From: Candidatus Poribacteria bacterium
GTDB lineage: Bacteria > Abyssobacteria > SURF-5
DNA length: 14,421 bases
Reading direction: 5' to 3'
Assembly: GCA_016215705.1 (NCBI GenBank)
Contig: JACRIR010000057.1
Coordinates: 1 to 14,421 of the forward strand
This document shows positions 1 to 6,412 of the stretch, piece after piece. The notes under the pieces were generated by a model. The model worked only from the letters and a program-made list of their open reading frames with translations. It made no database searches and was not told the DNA's origin. The position numbers and the translations under genes were made by a program. The stretch's first letter is position 1. Each line of letters opens with the position of its first letter.

Positions 1-765
1 ATGAAATGGCTCGGGGCCAACTCGTTCAGAACGTCGCACTACCCCTATGCCGAGGAATACCTCTCGCTCGCCGACCGCATGGGATTCCTCGTCATCGACG
101 AGATGCCGACCGTCGGGCTCAACTACAGGATGTACAACGATGGAATTCTGCAGAAATGCAAAGAAGTTCTTTCGGAACTCATCGAGCGCGACTGCAACCA
201 CCCGAGCGTCATCATGTGGAGCATCGCGAACGAGCCTGACGCTTTCACCGAGAGCGCAGCCGATTTCTTCGGAAAGCTGCGGAATCACGCGAAGGAACTC
301 GACCCCTCGAGGCCCGTTACGATTGCTTCTGTTCACAGCCCGGTCGATCATACCTTCGGCGTTGTTGATGTGATTTCGATAAACCGCTATTACGGCTGGT
401 ACACCGAGCCCGGCCAAATAGACCTTGCGGCCCGAAAACTCAGCGACGAGCTTGACAGGATTCATCGCGAACACAAGAAACCTATCCTCGTTTCCGAGTT
501 TGGCGCTGATTCGATGACGGGCCTTCACTCGGACCCGCCCGAGATTTTCACCGAAGAGTATCAGGCTGCGCTTCTGCGGGCGTATATAGACGTGATTCGG
601 TCGAAGGATTTCACCATCGGGGAGCACATCTGGAATTTCGCGGATTTCAAGACACCTCAGAACTACACGAGAACCGTTCTCAACCGGAAGGGGTTGTTCA
701 CACGTGACCGCCAACCGAAACTTGCCGCTCACATGATAAGACAAATGTGGCAAGCCACGAAGTAA
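1..765 (+). CDS. uidA: Beta-glucuronidase (glycoside hydrolase family 2), 3' part only
   Basis: C-terminal TIM-barrel part of a GH2 beta-glucuronidase, which hydrolyses beta-D-glucuronides. The frame is open from base 1. The first Met aligns with an internal Met just before the IGANSYRTSHYP stretch of E. coli UidA, so the real start lies upstream of the window. Visible family marks are GANSFRTSHYPYAEE (residues 6-19), the acid/base Glu in IANEPD (E78), INRYYGWY (127-134), the nucleophile Glu in VSEFGAD (E166) and WNFADFKT (211-218). The N-x-K motif (N228, K230, in LNRKGLFTRDR), which recognises the glucuronate carboxylate, is present and favours glucuronidase over beta-galactosidase. The end is intact (stop 763-765). 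No signal peptide can be judged. It is transcribed convergently toward the minus-strand genes. Family call is sure; exact substrate is an inference. Confidence 0.93.
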   Translation: MKWLGANSFRTSHYPYAEEYLSLADRMGFLVIDEMPTVGLNYRMYNDGILQKCKEVLSELIERDCNHPSVIMWSIANEPDAFTESAADFFGKLRNHAKELDPSRPVTIASVHSPVDHTFGVVDVISINRYYGWYTEPGQIDLAARKLSDELDRIHREHKKPILVSEFGADSMTGLHSDPPEIFTEEYQAALLRAYIDVIRSKDFTIGEHIWNFADFKTPQNYTRTVLNRKGLFTRDRQPKLAAHMIRQMWQATK

Positions 766-846
766 CAAGCAGGCGAAAAATGAAAGAAACAAGGCCAAAG
801 ACGAAAAGGAACAAAGCAGTCACCTACTTCTGCAGTACTCACGATT

Positions 847-873
847 GAAATCATGAATCCCTGTCATGATTTC
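847..873. repeat. Perfect inverted repeat downstream of beta-glucuronidase gene
   Basis: Arms GAAATCATGA (847-856) and TCATGATTTC (864-873) are perfectly complementary over 10 bp around a 7-nt loop. It lies about 80 nt past the glucuronidase stop. There is no T-run after it, so it is a poor intrinsic terminator. It could be an operator-like palindrome or part of a dispersed element. Confidence 0.5.
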
Positions 874-900
874 GCACGACACCCTACATGGAAATCACGA

Positions 901-920
901 GGGCGCAATGAATTGCACCC
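901..920. repeat. GGGCGCAAT-type dispersed palindrome, copy 1
   Basis: Arms GGGCGCAAT and ATTGCACCC (one mismatch) flank a 2-nt centre and are followed by CCTACAG. The same unit recurs at 982-999, 1327-1346 and 1376-1395. Such short GC-rich palindromes in intergenic DNA are typical of REP-like elements. Confidence 0.7.
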
Positions 921-936
921 CTACAGACATGAATAA

Positions 937-979
937 AGAAAATCGGGGACACGATGTCGCATCGTGTCCCCGATTTTCT
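937..979. repeat. GGGGACA-family perfect palindrome, copy 1 (possible terminator)
   Basis: Two perfectly complementary 20-nt arms (937-956 and 960-979) surround a 3-nt loop. The core is ATCGGGGACACGAT and its complement. It is related to the copies at 5357-5399 and 6244-6274. On the minus strand the stem ends in TTTTCT and continues TTATTC, so it could also end transcription of the small gene at 1038-1217. It sits between two GGGCGC-type units as if inserted into that element. Confidence 0.75.
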
Positions 980-981
980 GA

Positions 982-999
982 GGCGCGATTCATCGCGCC
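982..999. repeat. GGCGCGAT-type dispersed palindrome, copy 2
   Basis: Arms GGCGCGAT and ATCGCGCC around a 2-nt centre, same family as the units at 901-920, 1327-1346 and 1376-1395. It directly abuts the GGGGACA palindrome at 937-979. Confidence 0.7.
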
Positions 1000-1037
1000 C
1001 GATACGTGCTGTTTGGCTGCGGCAATGCCGCCTGTGG

Positions 1038-1217
1038 TTACTCTTCCGACTTTTCTTTGTCGTAATCCTCTTTGACCAATCGCCAGACCACGCACCGCTC
1101 GCGGTTCCTGCAGTGTAGCTTGGGGTCGCGACAGGTAAGGCACAGATCACACATGTGTATGTCGTGCTTCTCACACCAGAATTTTGCAACGTGGTCCGGA
1201 TGCTGCGGGCATCGCAT
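1038..1217 (-). CDS. Small Cys/His-rich putative zinc-binding protein (59 aa)
   Basis: A 59-codon frame from ATG at 1217 to TAA at 1038. An in-frame TGA lies two codons before the ATG, so the start is fixed. The product is dense in metal ligands: C3, H6, C15, H18, C23, C26, C29, H35, C36 and C42, opening CPQHPDH and continuing HMCDLCLTCRD. The spacing C-x2-H-x8-C-x2-H-x4-C-x2-C matches the first half of the B-box-like modules encoded at 10534-10863 and 11976-12563. The tail is charged (KEDYDKEKSEE). There is no membrane segment, so it is probably cytosolic. Both neighbours are repeat-rich spacers; the 937-979 hairpin on its 3' side could be its terminator. The ribosome binding site is weak. 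I know no named family; zinc binding is inferred from the ligand pattern. Confidence 0.68.
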   Translation of the reverse strand: MRCPQHPDHVAKFWCEKHDIHMCDLCLTCRDPKLHCRNRERCVVWRLVKEDYDKEKSEE

Positions 1218-1326
1218 TTTCCGTCAGTACCTATCGGCGCCGCTCACGTTCGAAACCGTGAACATGCGCGGCGTTCATTCTTGCGCCATTAACAATGGAA
1301 TCATGCGAATAAGTTGGCTCTTGCAA

Positions 1327-1395
1327 GGGCGCAATAAATTGCGCCCCTACAGGCACTAATTCTCAAACCTTGTAGGGGCGCGATTCATCGCGCCC
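1327..1395. repeat. Pair of GGGCGC palindromes in inverted orientation (BIME-like)
   Basis: Unit 1327-1346 has perfect 9-bp arms GGGCGCAAT/ATTGCGCCC and is followed by CCTACAGG. Unit 1376-1395 has perfect arms GGGCGCGAT/ATCGCGCCC and is preceded by CCTTGTAGG. The two units therefore face each other as one larger inverted repeat around a spacer at about 1354-1366. This is the arrangement of bacterial interspersed mosaic elements built from two REP units. It lies just past the end of the aldolase gene and may protect or end that transcript. Confidence 0.75.
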
Positions 1396-1429
1396 AACGT
1401 TCTTCTCGGTTGCAGTCCGGCTACGCCTC

Positions 1430-2839
1430 TTATTCAAGCACTTGAATGGCGCTCTTGGGCGCAGGCGCCGGCGCCGATATGGGCTTTATGAACTTCTTCG
1501 TCAGACCATCGGTGTTCGGGACACTCAGTTGCTTAAACAGGAAATCGAACTTCGCTTCCAACTTTGCGCAGATTTGCCGCTTGATGTCTGAGGGCAGGTC
1601 CCAGGTTTGTTTCTTGAATGGGCCGAAGCCCTTCTTTCGGGTTTTGTATACGAACTGCTCCTGCGTCTGGTCTGCTTTCTTCTCGGCTGCGCACTCTTTG
1701 TCAAGATAGGCGTAAATCTCCCGTCTCAGGTCTTCGGGAAACGCAGAGTTATCGTAGATCATGTTCTGGAATTCGGTGGCCAAATGAACCTCGGCGGTTT
1801 CTCTGTCGGCAAAGATATGAAATGCGTCTTCGGGGAGGGTCGACGCGCCGTGCTGAACTGCGCCCGCCATTCCGTATTTATCGCGCGCGAGCTTCGACAG
1901 CTTTTCGAGTGTGTCGAAGTCGACCTTTACTTTTGCGATGGTGCCGTCGGGCAATGGGATGCCGCCGTGGGTCGTGCCCGTCTGGACGCTTATCTTGCTG
2001 ATGCCCTGCACGCTGCCGCCCTTTTGCAGTTTTCCGTTGTAGTTGTCCATGAAGCCGGTGAGGTCCTCGACGGTGCTGTTCTCGGTTCCGACCTCGCCTA
2101 TCTCGCCCCCGATCGAGACAGTGACCCCTTTCGGCTCTTTCCCTCGAATGAACGCCGTGAACTCATGGGTAAGCGCGGCGTTTATTTCCTGCTGAGCTTC
2201 CTTGGTTGGTTTGCTCAGGTCAACGACCGTGGAGGAGTCTATGTCGATATTATAGAACCCGGCGCTGATAGACTCTTCTATCAACGAACGGATTGCGTCA
2301 AGCTCCGTGTCGGGCGAACTCTTATATTTCTTGGCGTTCACCTGGTAATGATCGCCCTGGATGAACACGGGGCCGCTGTAACCGCTCGCCAGCGCGCCTC
2401 CCAGCACTGCGGTCGCATATTCAGCCGGCCTCTGGAACGTGTATCCCATTTCCGAGCGCGCGATCTCGAAAATAACCGGGCCGACCTTGCTCTTAAGCGC
2501 ACTCTTGAAAATGGTCTCGGAAACATCGAACGTCAGGCCACGGATGTTTATCGCTGGAACCGTGAACCCTCTGCATTCGCCGCGTCCGCGCGCTATGTAC
2601 AGATCATGAATACTTGCAGGCTTTACACCGCATGCGTCCCCGCCCATGCGCACGAGCCACCGGCACAATTCCTGAATATCCTTGTCGGAATTGAAAATGG
2701 AATTATAGACAAGCGCATACGCGAGCTTGCGGAATTTGTCCTGGTTGCTCACGGTCAGGCCGCTGTCCTTTAGCGCCGTAACACCCTTTAGCAGCGATTT
2801 TATTTCGCCAACGTTCTTGTAGACGGTAGCGGAGTTCAT
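1430..2839 (-). CDS. Class II fructose-bisphosphate aldolase-like protein with N- and C-terminal extensions
   Basis: A 469-residue member of the zinc-dependent class II ketose-bisphosphate aldolase family, which cleaves or forms sugar bisphosphates via DHAP or a related ketose. The core begins near residue 75 (HDLYIARGRG, then FTVPAINIRG). It shows the GDH motif (D163, H164), NIDIDSSTVVDLS (197-209), GGEIGEVG (244-251, E246), the metal His in TGTTHGG (H291) and VQHGASTLPEDAF (328-340). The family is usually about 290-360 residues. Here there are roughly 75 extra residues before the core and 80 after it, ending in an APAPAP stretch. A strong site, AAAGGAGG (2846-2853), precedes the ATG. The gene is 100 nt downstream of the RDD gene and could be in the same transcript or have its own promoter. 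Substrate may not be fructose-1,6-bisphosphate. Confidence 0.88.
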   Translation of the reverse strand: MNSATVYKNVGEIKSLLKGVTALKDSGLTVSNQDKFRKLAYALVYNSIFNSDKDIQELCRWLVRMGGDACGVKPASIHDLYIARGRGECRGFTVPAINIRGLTFDVSETIFKSALKSKVGPVIFEIARSEMGYTFQRPAEYATAVLGGALASGYSGPVFIQGDHYQVNAKKYKSSPDTELDAIRSLIEESISAGFYNIDIDSSTVVDLSKPTKEAQQEINAALTHEFTAFIRGKEPKGVTVSIGGEIGEVGTENSTVEDLTGFMDNYNGKLQKGGSVQGISKISVQTGTTHGGIPLPDGTIAKVKVDFDTLEKLSKLARDKYGMAGAVQHGASTLPEDAFHIFADRETAEVHLATEFQNMIYDNSAFPEDLRREIYAYLDKECAAEKKADQTQEQFVYKTRKKGFGPFKKQTWDLPSDIKRQICAKLEAKFDFLFKQLSVPNTDGLTKKFIKPISAPAPAPKSAIQVLE

Positions 2840-2845
2840 CGTCTT

Positions 2846-2853
2846 CCTCCTTT
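2846..2853 (-). promoter_or_regulatory. Strong ribosome binding site of the aldolase-like gene
   Basis: AAAGGAGG lies 6 nt before the ATG at 2839. It is the best Shine-Dalgarno match in the window and supports high translation of this gene independently of the upstream cluster. Confidence 0.8.
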
Positions 2854-2871
2854 TGTCTGTGCTCGCAGCGG

Positions 2872-2900
2872 TTTATATAAGAAAACAATCGCCGACAGAA
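2872..2900 (-). promoter_or_regulatory. Possible -10-like element before the aldolase-like gene
   Basis: The minus strand reads TTATATAAA (2872-2880), a -10-like AT island in the 100-nt spacer. No convincing -35 is seen; TTCTGT at 2895-2900 is 17 nt upstream but a poor match. Near the upstream gene's stop, the arms TGAAATC and GATTTCA (2919-2942) could form a 7-bp hairpin, without a T-run. Confidence 0.2.
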
Positions 2901-2939
2901 TATGCCTACCGGACAGATTGAAATCACCTATTCCGGATT

Positions 2940-3761
2940 TCACAAAATTATATCGCCGTGTCTGTCGTGTGTCAATTCTGACTGAGAAGATGTTTTGTCC
3001 CGGCTTTGGAAAAGGCTCTCAACAGCGTTGCGCACGTATTGCTCGTCTGTAAGCCCGAAGGTGGCTTCCTCGGGAAAGGCAGCAAGAGAACGGAAGTGAG
3101 AAGCGATATCGCGGAAGAGGGCCACGCGTGCGTCCGGATCAAGCCCTTCGCGCCGCAAGAGCGCCTGCAAAGCGATGGCGGCCTCCTGCGCCGGGACATC
3201 CTGACGCAAGCGCGCCACCAGATGCGGATAATCTCGAAAAGAATTGTATTTGCCGGCAGCGATGGTCTCGATGTCGAGCTCGAGACTCGGGCGACTCCTG
3301 ATCACGATCGTGTTGGCGGCATAATCGCCCAACCGTTGCGCCCGGCGGGTCACCAGACAAGATACTCCTCCGACAAGATACAGAAAAGGCATCGCGTCGA
3401 CAGCCCTTAAGAGGTTCCGAATCACAATCTGGCTGAACTGGAGACGCAATCCCTGCTCATCAACGACCCTGAGCTTGAACAGGCGTTTCCCGAGCGTCTG
3501 GCCGCGCCAGTGCCATTCCGTCAGAATGCCGTAACTGATTGAGACGCTGAAGTACATCAGAATGACGATCGCCATGGCGACATCCCGGCTCAGAAGACCC
3601 AGCGTGGAGAGTAGCGCCGAGAGTGTGCTCGTCACAGCGGTGATGCACGCGAGATCAATAGCCCACGCGAAGAAGCGGGTAGTCGGCCCTGCAAGGAGCA
3701 GCGAGAACGAAATCCCTTCGGGTGTCTCGATTATCAAAGTGTTTGTTTTCTCTTCACGCAT
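2940..3761 (-). CDS. RDD family membrane protein
   Basis: A 273-residue RDD-domain protein, last gene of the MoxR cluster. The RDD marks are RFFAWAIDL (29-37), the pair of membrane segments at about 31-56 and 60-80, GQTLGKRLFKLRVVD (87-101), and QRLGDYAANTIVI (142-154) after a third hydrophobic stretch. The C-terminal 110 residues are soluble and helical in character, with no motif I recognise. The start ATG (3761) overlaps the end of the SpoIIM-like gene by 8 nt (ATGCGTGA), so translation is probably coupled. RDD proteins are found with MoxR/DUF58/SpoIIM in many bacteria. Their molecular role is unsettled; transport or envelope stress roles have been proposed. Confidence 0.88.
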   Translation of the reverse strand: MREEKTNTLIIETPEGISFSLLLAGPTTRFFAWAIDLACITAVTSTLSALLSTLGLLSRDVAMAIVILMYFSVSISYGILTEWHWRGQTLGKRLFKLRVVDEQGLRLQFSQIVIRNLLRAVDAMPFLYLVGGVSCLVTRRAQRLGDYAANTIVIRSRPSLELDIETIAAGKYNSFRDYPHLVARLRQDVPAQEAAIALQALLRREGLDPDARVALFRDIASHFRSLAAFPEEATFGLTDEQYVRNAVESLFQSRDKTSSQSELTHDRHGDIIL

Positions 3762-4788
3762 GTTGACTTTCGGCTTCGTGTCCCTTCATGACCTTCCCGG
3801 ATGAATTCTTGCCGGACCTTGCCAAAAAGAGAGAAAGCAGCGCCAGTTCAATCAACCCGAAGGCGATCTTCAAGGAATAGGGCAACACGGGTTCGTGGTA
3901 TTGCGAGAAGAACGCCTCGACAATGCCGGCCCACACAAGCAAGAGCCCCACGCCGAAGATGAGCGTCACAAGGTCATTCGAGATTGAGCGAAGGCGCGTC
4001 TTGAGCGATTCGGGAGAGCCCCTGCCGATAAGCGCTTTTCCAAGTATCAGTCCGGCTTGCCCCGCAATAAGGATAGCCGGAATCTCAATCGACCCGTGAG
4101 GCAGAAGCCATCCGGCCAGGAAGCGACTCTCTCCGGCGAGAACATAATCGCAAACGACCGCCCCCAGAATTACACCGTTATAGAACAGAAGAATAATAGT
4201 TCCGAGACCCCATGTCATACCCAGGGCCATTGTGAATATGGAGACCCGTGTGTTGTGCGTCATGAGCATCGCAGAGAATGAGCTCTTGTGGCCCTCCATA
4301 TGATCTTTCGCACGCGATTCCTCGCGCGCGACGCGGTCGGACGGATGTGTCTGAAGGTGAGAGAAAGGCATGAGAACGCTTTTCGAGTCCGGGTCCAGCG
4401 ATATTGCCAGCCCTCCGAACGCGCTGCCGACAATCGTAATAATGACTGCTAATGCAAAAGCGCGCGCATGGCGGCGAAACGTCTGTGGAAACGTCTGAAA
4501 GAACCATTCCCGAGGAGAGAAGCGGTGAGGCTTTAATCGTGTCTCGTGAATCTCGGCATACGCCCGCGCGACGAGCGCCTCGAGTCTCTGGCGAATGCCC
4601 GGCTCGAACGGAAAGGCGGAGAGCCTCGCAAGATCGCTGGAGGCGCGCTGGTAGAGATAATGAAATCGTTTTGCCTCCTCCAGACTCAGTGAGCGCTCCA
4701 TCCGTTTTTCAAGCGAATCCAGAACGTCTTCGATCTCGCGCCAATATCTCTCTTCGGAGGCGACGAATCGCTGCAGGTCGACAATCAC
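3754..4788 (-). CDS. SpoIIM-like (stage II sporulation protein M family) membrane protein
   Basis: A 344-residue SpoIIM-family protein. A soluble N-terminal helical part (RYWREIEDVLDSLEKR, 14-29; FHYLYQRASSDLARL, 42-56) is followed by a membrane domain. Hydrophobic segments lie near 108-130, 183-216, 235-255, 272-292 and 304-322. Conserved-looking stretches are HNTRVSIFTMALGMTWGLG (178-196), LFYNGVILGA (201-210) and LPHGSIEIPAILIAGQAGL (229-247). I place the start at the GTG at 4788, where GTGA overlaps the DUF58 stop by 4 nt with GGAGG about 8 nt upstream. The longer frame to 4917 would overlap DUF58 by 133 nt. Outside spore formers these proteins accompany MoxR/DUF58/RDD and are not evidence for sporulation. 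Confidence 0.88.
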   Translation of the reverse strand: MIVDLQRFVASEERYWREIEDVLDSLEKRMERSLSLEEAKRFHYLYQRASSDLARLSAFPFEPGIRQRLEALVARAYAEIHETRLKPHRFSPREWFFQTFPQTFRRHARAFALAVIITIVGSAFGGLAISLDPDSKSVLMPFSHLQTHPSDRVAREESRAKDHMEGHKSSFSAMLMTHNTRVSIFTMALGMTWGLGTIILLFYNGVILGAVVCDYVLAGESRFLAGWLLPHGSIEIPAILIAGQAGLILGKALIGRGSPESLKTRLRSISNDLVTLIFGVGLLLVWAGIVEAFFSQYHEPVLPYSLKIAFGLIELALLSLFLARSGKNSSGKVMKGHEAESQHA

Positions 4789-6209
4789 AGGAGTTGCCTC
4801 CGCTTGACATTGACGTATTGCGAGACCAATTGTGGACACATCATCTCGTTGTTCAACAGCGTCATCGAGACACCTCGTCGCTTCAGAACTCTCTCGAGCT
4901 CGCGGAGTTGCTGCCACTGGATATGGCCGCCCATGCGTTCATAAAGGTCATCTGCCGTCGCCACTCGCGGGTCCGAGAACAGCGGCGCAACTCCTGTTGA
5001 AGTCAGCACGTTCACCAACACAAGATGTCGCCGCCCGAGGATGTCAAGATTGCGCACAAAGTGCTCAGCCAGTACGGGATCGTCCAGGTTCGTCAGGAAG
5101 ATGAGAAGCGCGCGCCGCCGCAAACGCAGGCGGATGAAAGAGAATGCCTCGCCAAAATCAGGATTCGCCATCTTCGGCTGCAATGTGTAGAGGGCATCGC
5201 GACATAGGCCGTAGTGGGCCTTCCCATTTCTCGCGCGGATGAACGCCCTCACTTGATCATCAAACGCCAGGAGACCGAACAGGTCGCCCTGCTTCTCAGC
5301 CACAAGGCCTAATACCATGGCGGCGGTGACAAAACGCTCCAACTGGGTAGCCGACTGCAAATCCGGGGACACCATGCGGCATGGTGTCCCCGGATTTGCG
5401 GTCGCCCCCGGATTTGCAGGCGCGTGGCATGATGTCCCCGAATTTGGCGATGGCTCCTCGATACTGCGCGCGCTCAGACGCGACGAATCGATGATTACAT
5501 AGACCTCCTGAGTCCGCTCAATCTGGAATACCTTGGTTATCGGATGACTTCGCTTTGCGGTCGCCTTCCAGTGAATGTCTTCGTAGCTGTCTCCTGGTAT
5601 ATATTCTCGAAGCTTCTCGAATTCCTTCCCCTTGCCGACTTGACGCTGAGCATGCAAGCCCAACATGCCCCTGTTCAGAAACAAAGCCGCCAGGCCCTTT
5701 TGCTCACGCAAAGTATTGGGATAGACACGCACTTCGGCGCGAGCGGGCGATGTCTTGCGAATCGCCCAGAATCCCACCGGCGAATTTGCTTCCAAATAGG
5801 CGTTCTCAAACACGTAGTTGCCGCGCTTCAGAGCCGTGAACGGCCATGAAACGCGCGAATCAACGCTGCCTTCAGGCAAGACGGCCAGAACCTCTTCGTG
5901 CGGAGAGCAAAACTCCGCCGGCAAGGAAAGAGCTATGCGCAGCCGTCTCTTGTCGGCGCGGTTGTTCTGTATTCCGATCTCCAGAATCCCTTCTCGGTCC
6001 TTGGCCAGTCTGACGATTTCGGGAAACGCTACGCGAATGCCTTTCAGCCGACCTGACGCCAATGCTGCATCCGCAATGACGAACACTATGAATGCGGACA
6101 TGAACGCGATGGACACGATCATGGTGGCAGGCAGAAGGGCGGCGAGCGCTGAAAAAGGCAATATCACAACACCGGTCCAGAAGAGCAGTCTCGGCTGCGG
6201 GACAATCAT
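4785..6209 (-). CDS. DUF58 domain protein (vWA-like MoxR partner) carrying an in-frame palindromic repeat insert
   Basis: A 474-residue DUF58 protein. Two N-terminal hydrophobic segments (about 8-27 and 29-50) anchor it. A beta-rich domain follows (70-165), then the DUF58 signature, GKGKEFEKLREYIPGDSYED (192-211) and IHWKATAKR (212-220). A vWA-like fold begins VYVIIDSSR (236-244), giving a DxS metal-site start. DUF58 proteins act with MoxR ATPases in the same operon. Residues about 253-287, between the DSS loop and LERFVTAAMVLGLV, are Pro/Gly/Ser/Cys-rich and are encoded by GGGGACA-family palindromes (5357-5399 and 5405-5446). I read this as an insertion beside the metal-binding loop that kept the frame. 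The ATG (6209) follows AGAGG by 7 nt. The gene ends in a GTGA overlap with the SpoIIM-like gene. Confidence 0.9.
   Translation of the reverse strand: MIVPQPRLLFWTGVVILPFSALAALLPATMIVSIAFMSAFIVFVIADAALASGRLKGIRVAFPEIVRLAKDREGILEIGIQNNRADKRRLRIALSLPAEFCSPHEEVLAVLPEGSVDSRVSWPFTALKRGNYVFENAYLEANSPVGFWAIRKTSPARAEVRVYPNTLREQKGLAALFLNRGMLGLHAQRQVGKGKEFEKLREYIPGDSYEDIHWKATAKRSHPITKVFQIERTQEVYVIIDSSRLSARSIEEPSPNSGTSCHAPANPGATANPGTPCRMVSPDLQSATQLERFVTAAMVLGLVAEKQGDLFGLLAFDDQVRAFIRARNGKAHYGLCRDALYTLQPKMANPDFGEAFSFIRLRLRRRALLIFLTNLDDPVLAEHFVRNLDILGRRHLVLVNVLTSTGVAPLFSDPRVATADDLYERMGGHIQWQQLRELERVLKRRGVSMTLLNNEMMCPQLVSQYVNVKRRQLL
5357..5399. repeat. GGGGACA-family perfect palindrome inside the DUF58 coding region
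   Basis: Perfect 21-nt arms (5357-5377 and 5379-5399) with a single central base. The core is ATCCGGGGACACCATG and its complement. Same family as 937-979 and 6244-6274. On the minus strand it encodes about 14 residues (ANPGTPCRMVSPDLQ region) in frame within DUF58. Confidence 0.85.
5405..5446. repeat. Degenerate partial second copy of the GGGGACA palindrome in DUF58
   Basis: On the minus strand this reads CAAATTCGGGGACATCATG, then CAAATCCGGGG, i.e. repeated left halves of the neighbouring perfect palindrome (5357-5399), with changes. It encodes the PNSGTSCHAPANPG part of the protein. The tandem half-sites suggest more than one insertion or a partial duplication. Confidence 0.65.
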
Positions 6210-6412
6210 TGCGGCGCCTCTAACTTCCTGCAGAAGCCCATAGTTGGGGACACCATGCAGGATGGTCTCCCCAATATGAGGATCGTAGCATTCCTGTCAC
6301 ATAAGAATTCTGGTCGAGCGGAACCATGCAAATCCCCCCTTCCCCCCTTTACAAAAGGGGGGTTAGGTTGGATTTTCCCGCCTGGCAACGAATAGGTGGC
6401 CGGCGCACTCAT
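6206..6412 (-). CDS. 68-codon frame bridging moxR and DUF58 genes through two repeats (doubtful gene)
   Basis: ATG at 6412 overlaps the MoxR stop (ATGA), and its TGA at 6206 overlaps the DUF58 ATG (ATGA). A continuous 68-residue frame thus fills the 199-nt spacer. It runs through two dispersed palindromes: the one at 6330-6375 gives PNPPFVKGGRGDLHG and the one at 6244-6274 gives GRPSCMVSPTMG. The peptide has no domain I recognise and most of it is repeat-derived, so it may have no function as a protein. The double ATGA overlap could still carry ribosomes across the insertion and keep moxR and DUF58 translation coupled. It may equally be chance. Confidence 0.28.
   Translation of the reverse strand: MSAPATYSLPGGKIQPNPPFVKGGRGDLHGSARPEFLCDRNATILILGRPSCMVSPTMGFCRKLEAPQ
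6244..6274. repeat. GGGGACA-family palindrome, copy upstream of DUF58 gene
   Basis: Arms TTGGGGACACCAT (6244-6256) and ATGGTCTCCCCAA (6262-6274) with one mismatch and a 5-nt loop. It is a shorter, slightly decayed relative of 5357-5399 and 937-979. It lies in the moxR-DUF58 spacer, 35 nt before the DUF58 start. Confidence 0.75.
6330..6375. repeat. CCCCCCTTT/AAAGGGGGG dispersed palindrome
   Basis: Perfect inner arms CCCCCCTTT (6342-6350) and AAAGGGGGG (6354-6362) around the loop ACA, with outer arms AAATCC (6330-6335) and GGATTT (6370-6375). This is a third palindrome family, unrelated in sequence to the GGGCGC and GGGGACA types. Similar C-run/G-run palindromes are widespread dispersed elements in bacteria. 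Confidence 0.75.

Noticed and set aside
766-846. Intrinsic terminator directly after the beta-glucuronidase gene
   Set aside because: No GC-rich hairpin with a T-run is present in this purine-rich stretch.
866-1189. Plus- and minus-strand frames of 69-101 codons in the spacer
   Set aside because: They read through the palindromes and conflict with the Cys/His-rich frame at 1038-1217, which has the only coherent motif pattern.
1607-2773. Long 388-codon open frame on the plus strand opposite the aldolase-like gene
   Set aside because: The minus strand encodes a clear aldolase with all motifs. The plus frame is a shadow with no family features and no ribosome site.
3754-4788. SpoIIM as evidence of endospore formation
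   Set aside because: SpoIIM-family proteins are common in MoxR/RDD clusters of non-sporulating bacteria, and no other sporulation gene is present.
4789-4917. Upstream ATG (4917) as start of the SpoIIM-like protein
   Set aside because: It would overlap DUF58 by 133 nt. The added residues are not SpoIIM-like, and the GTG at 4788 has a GTGA overlap and a ribosome site.
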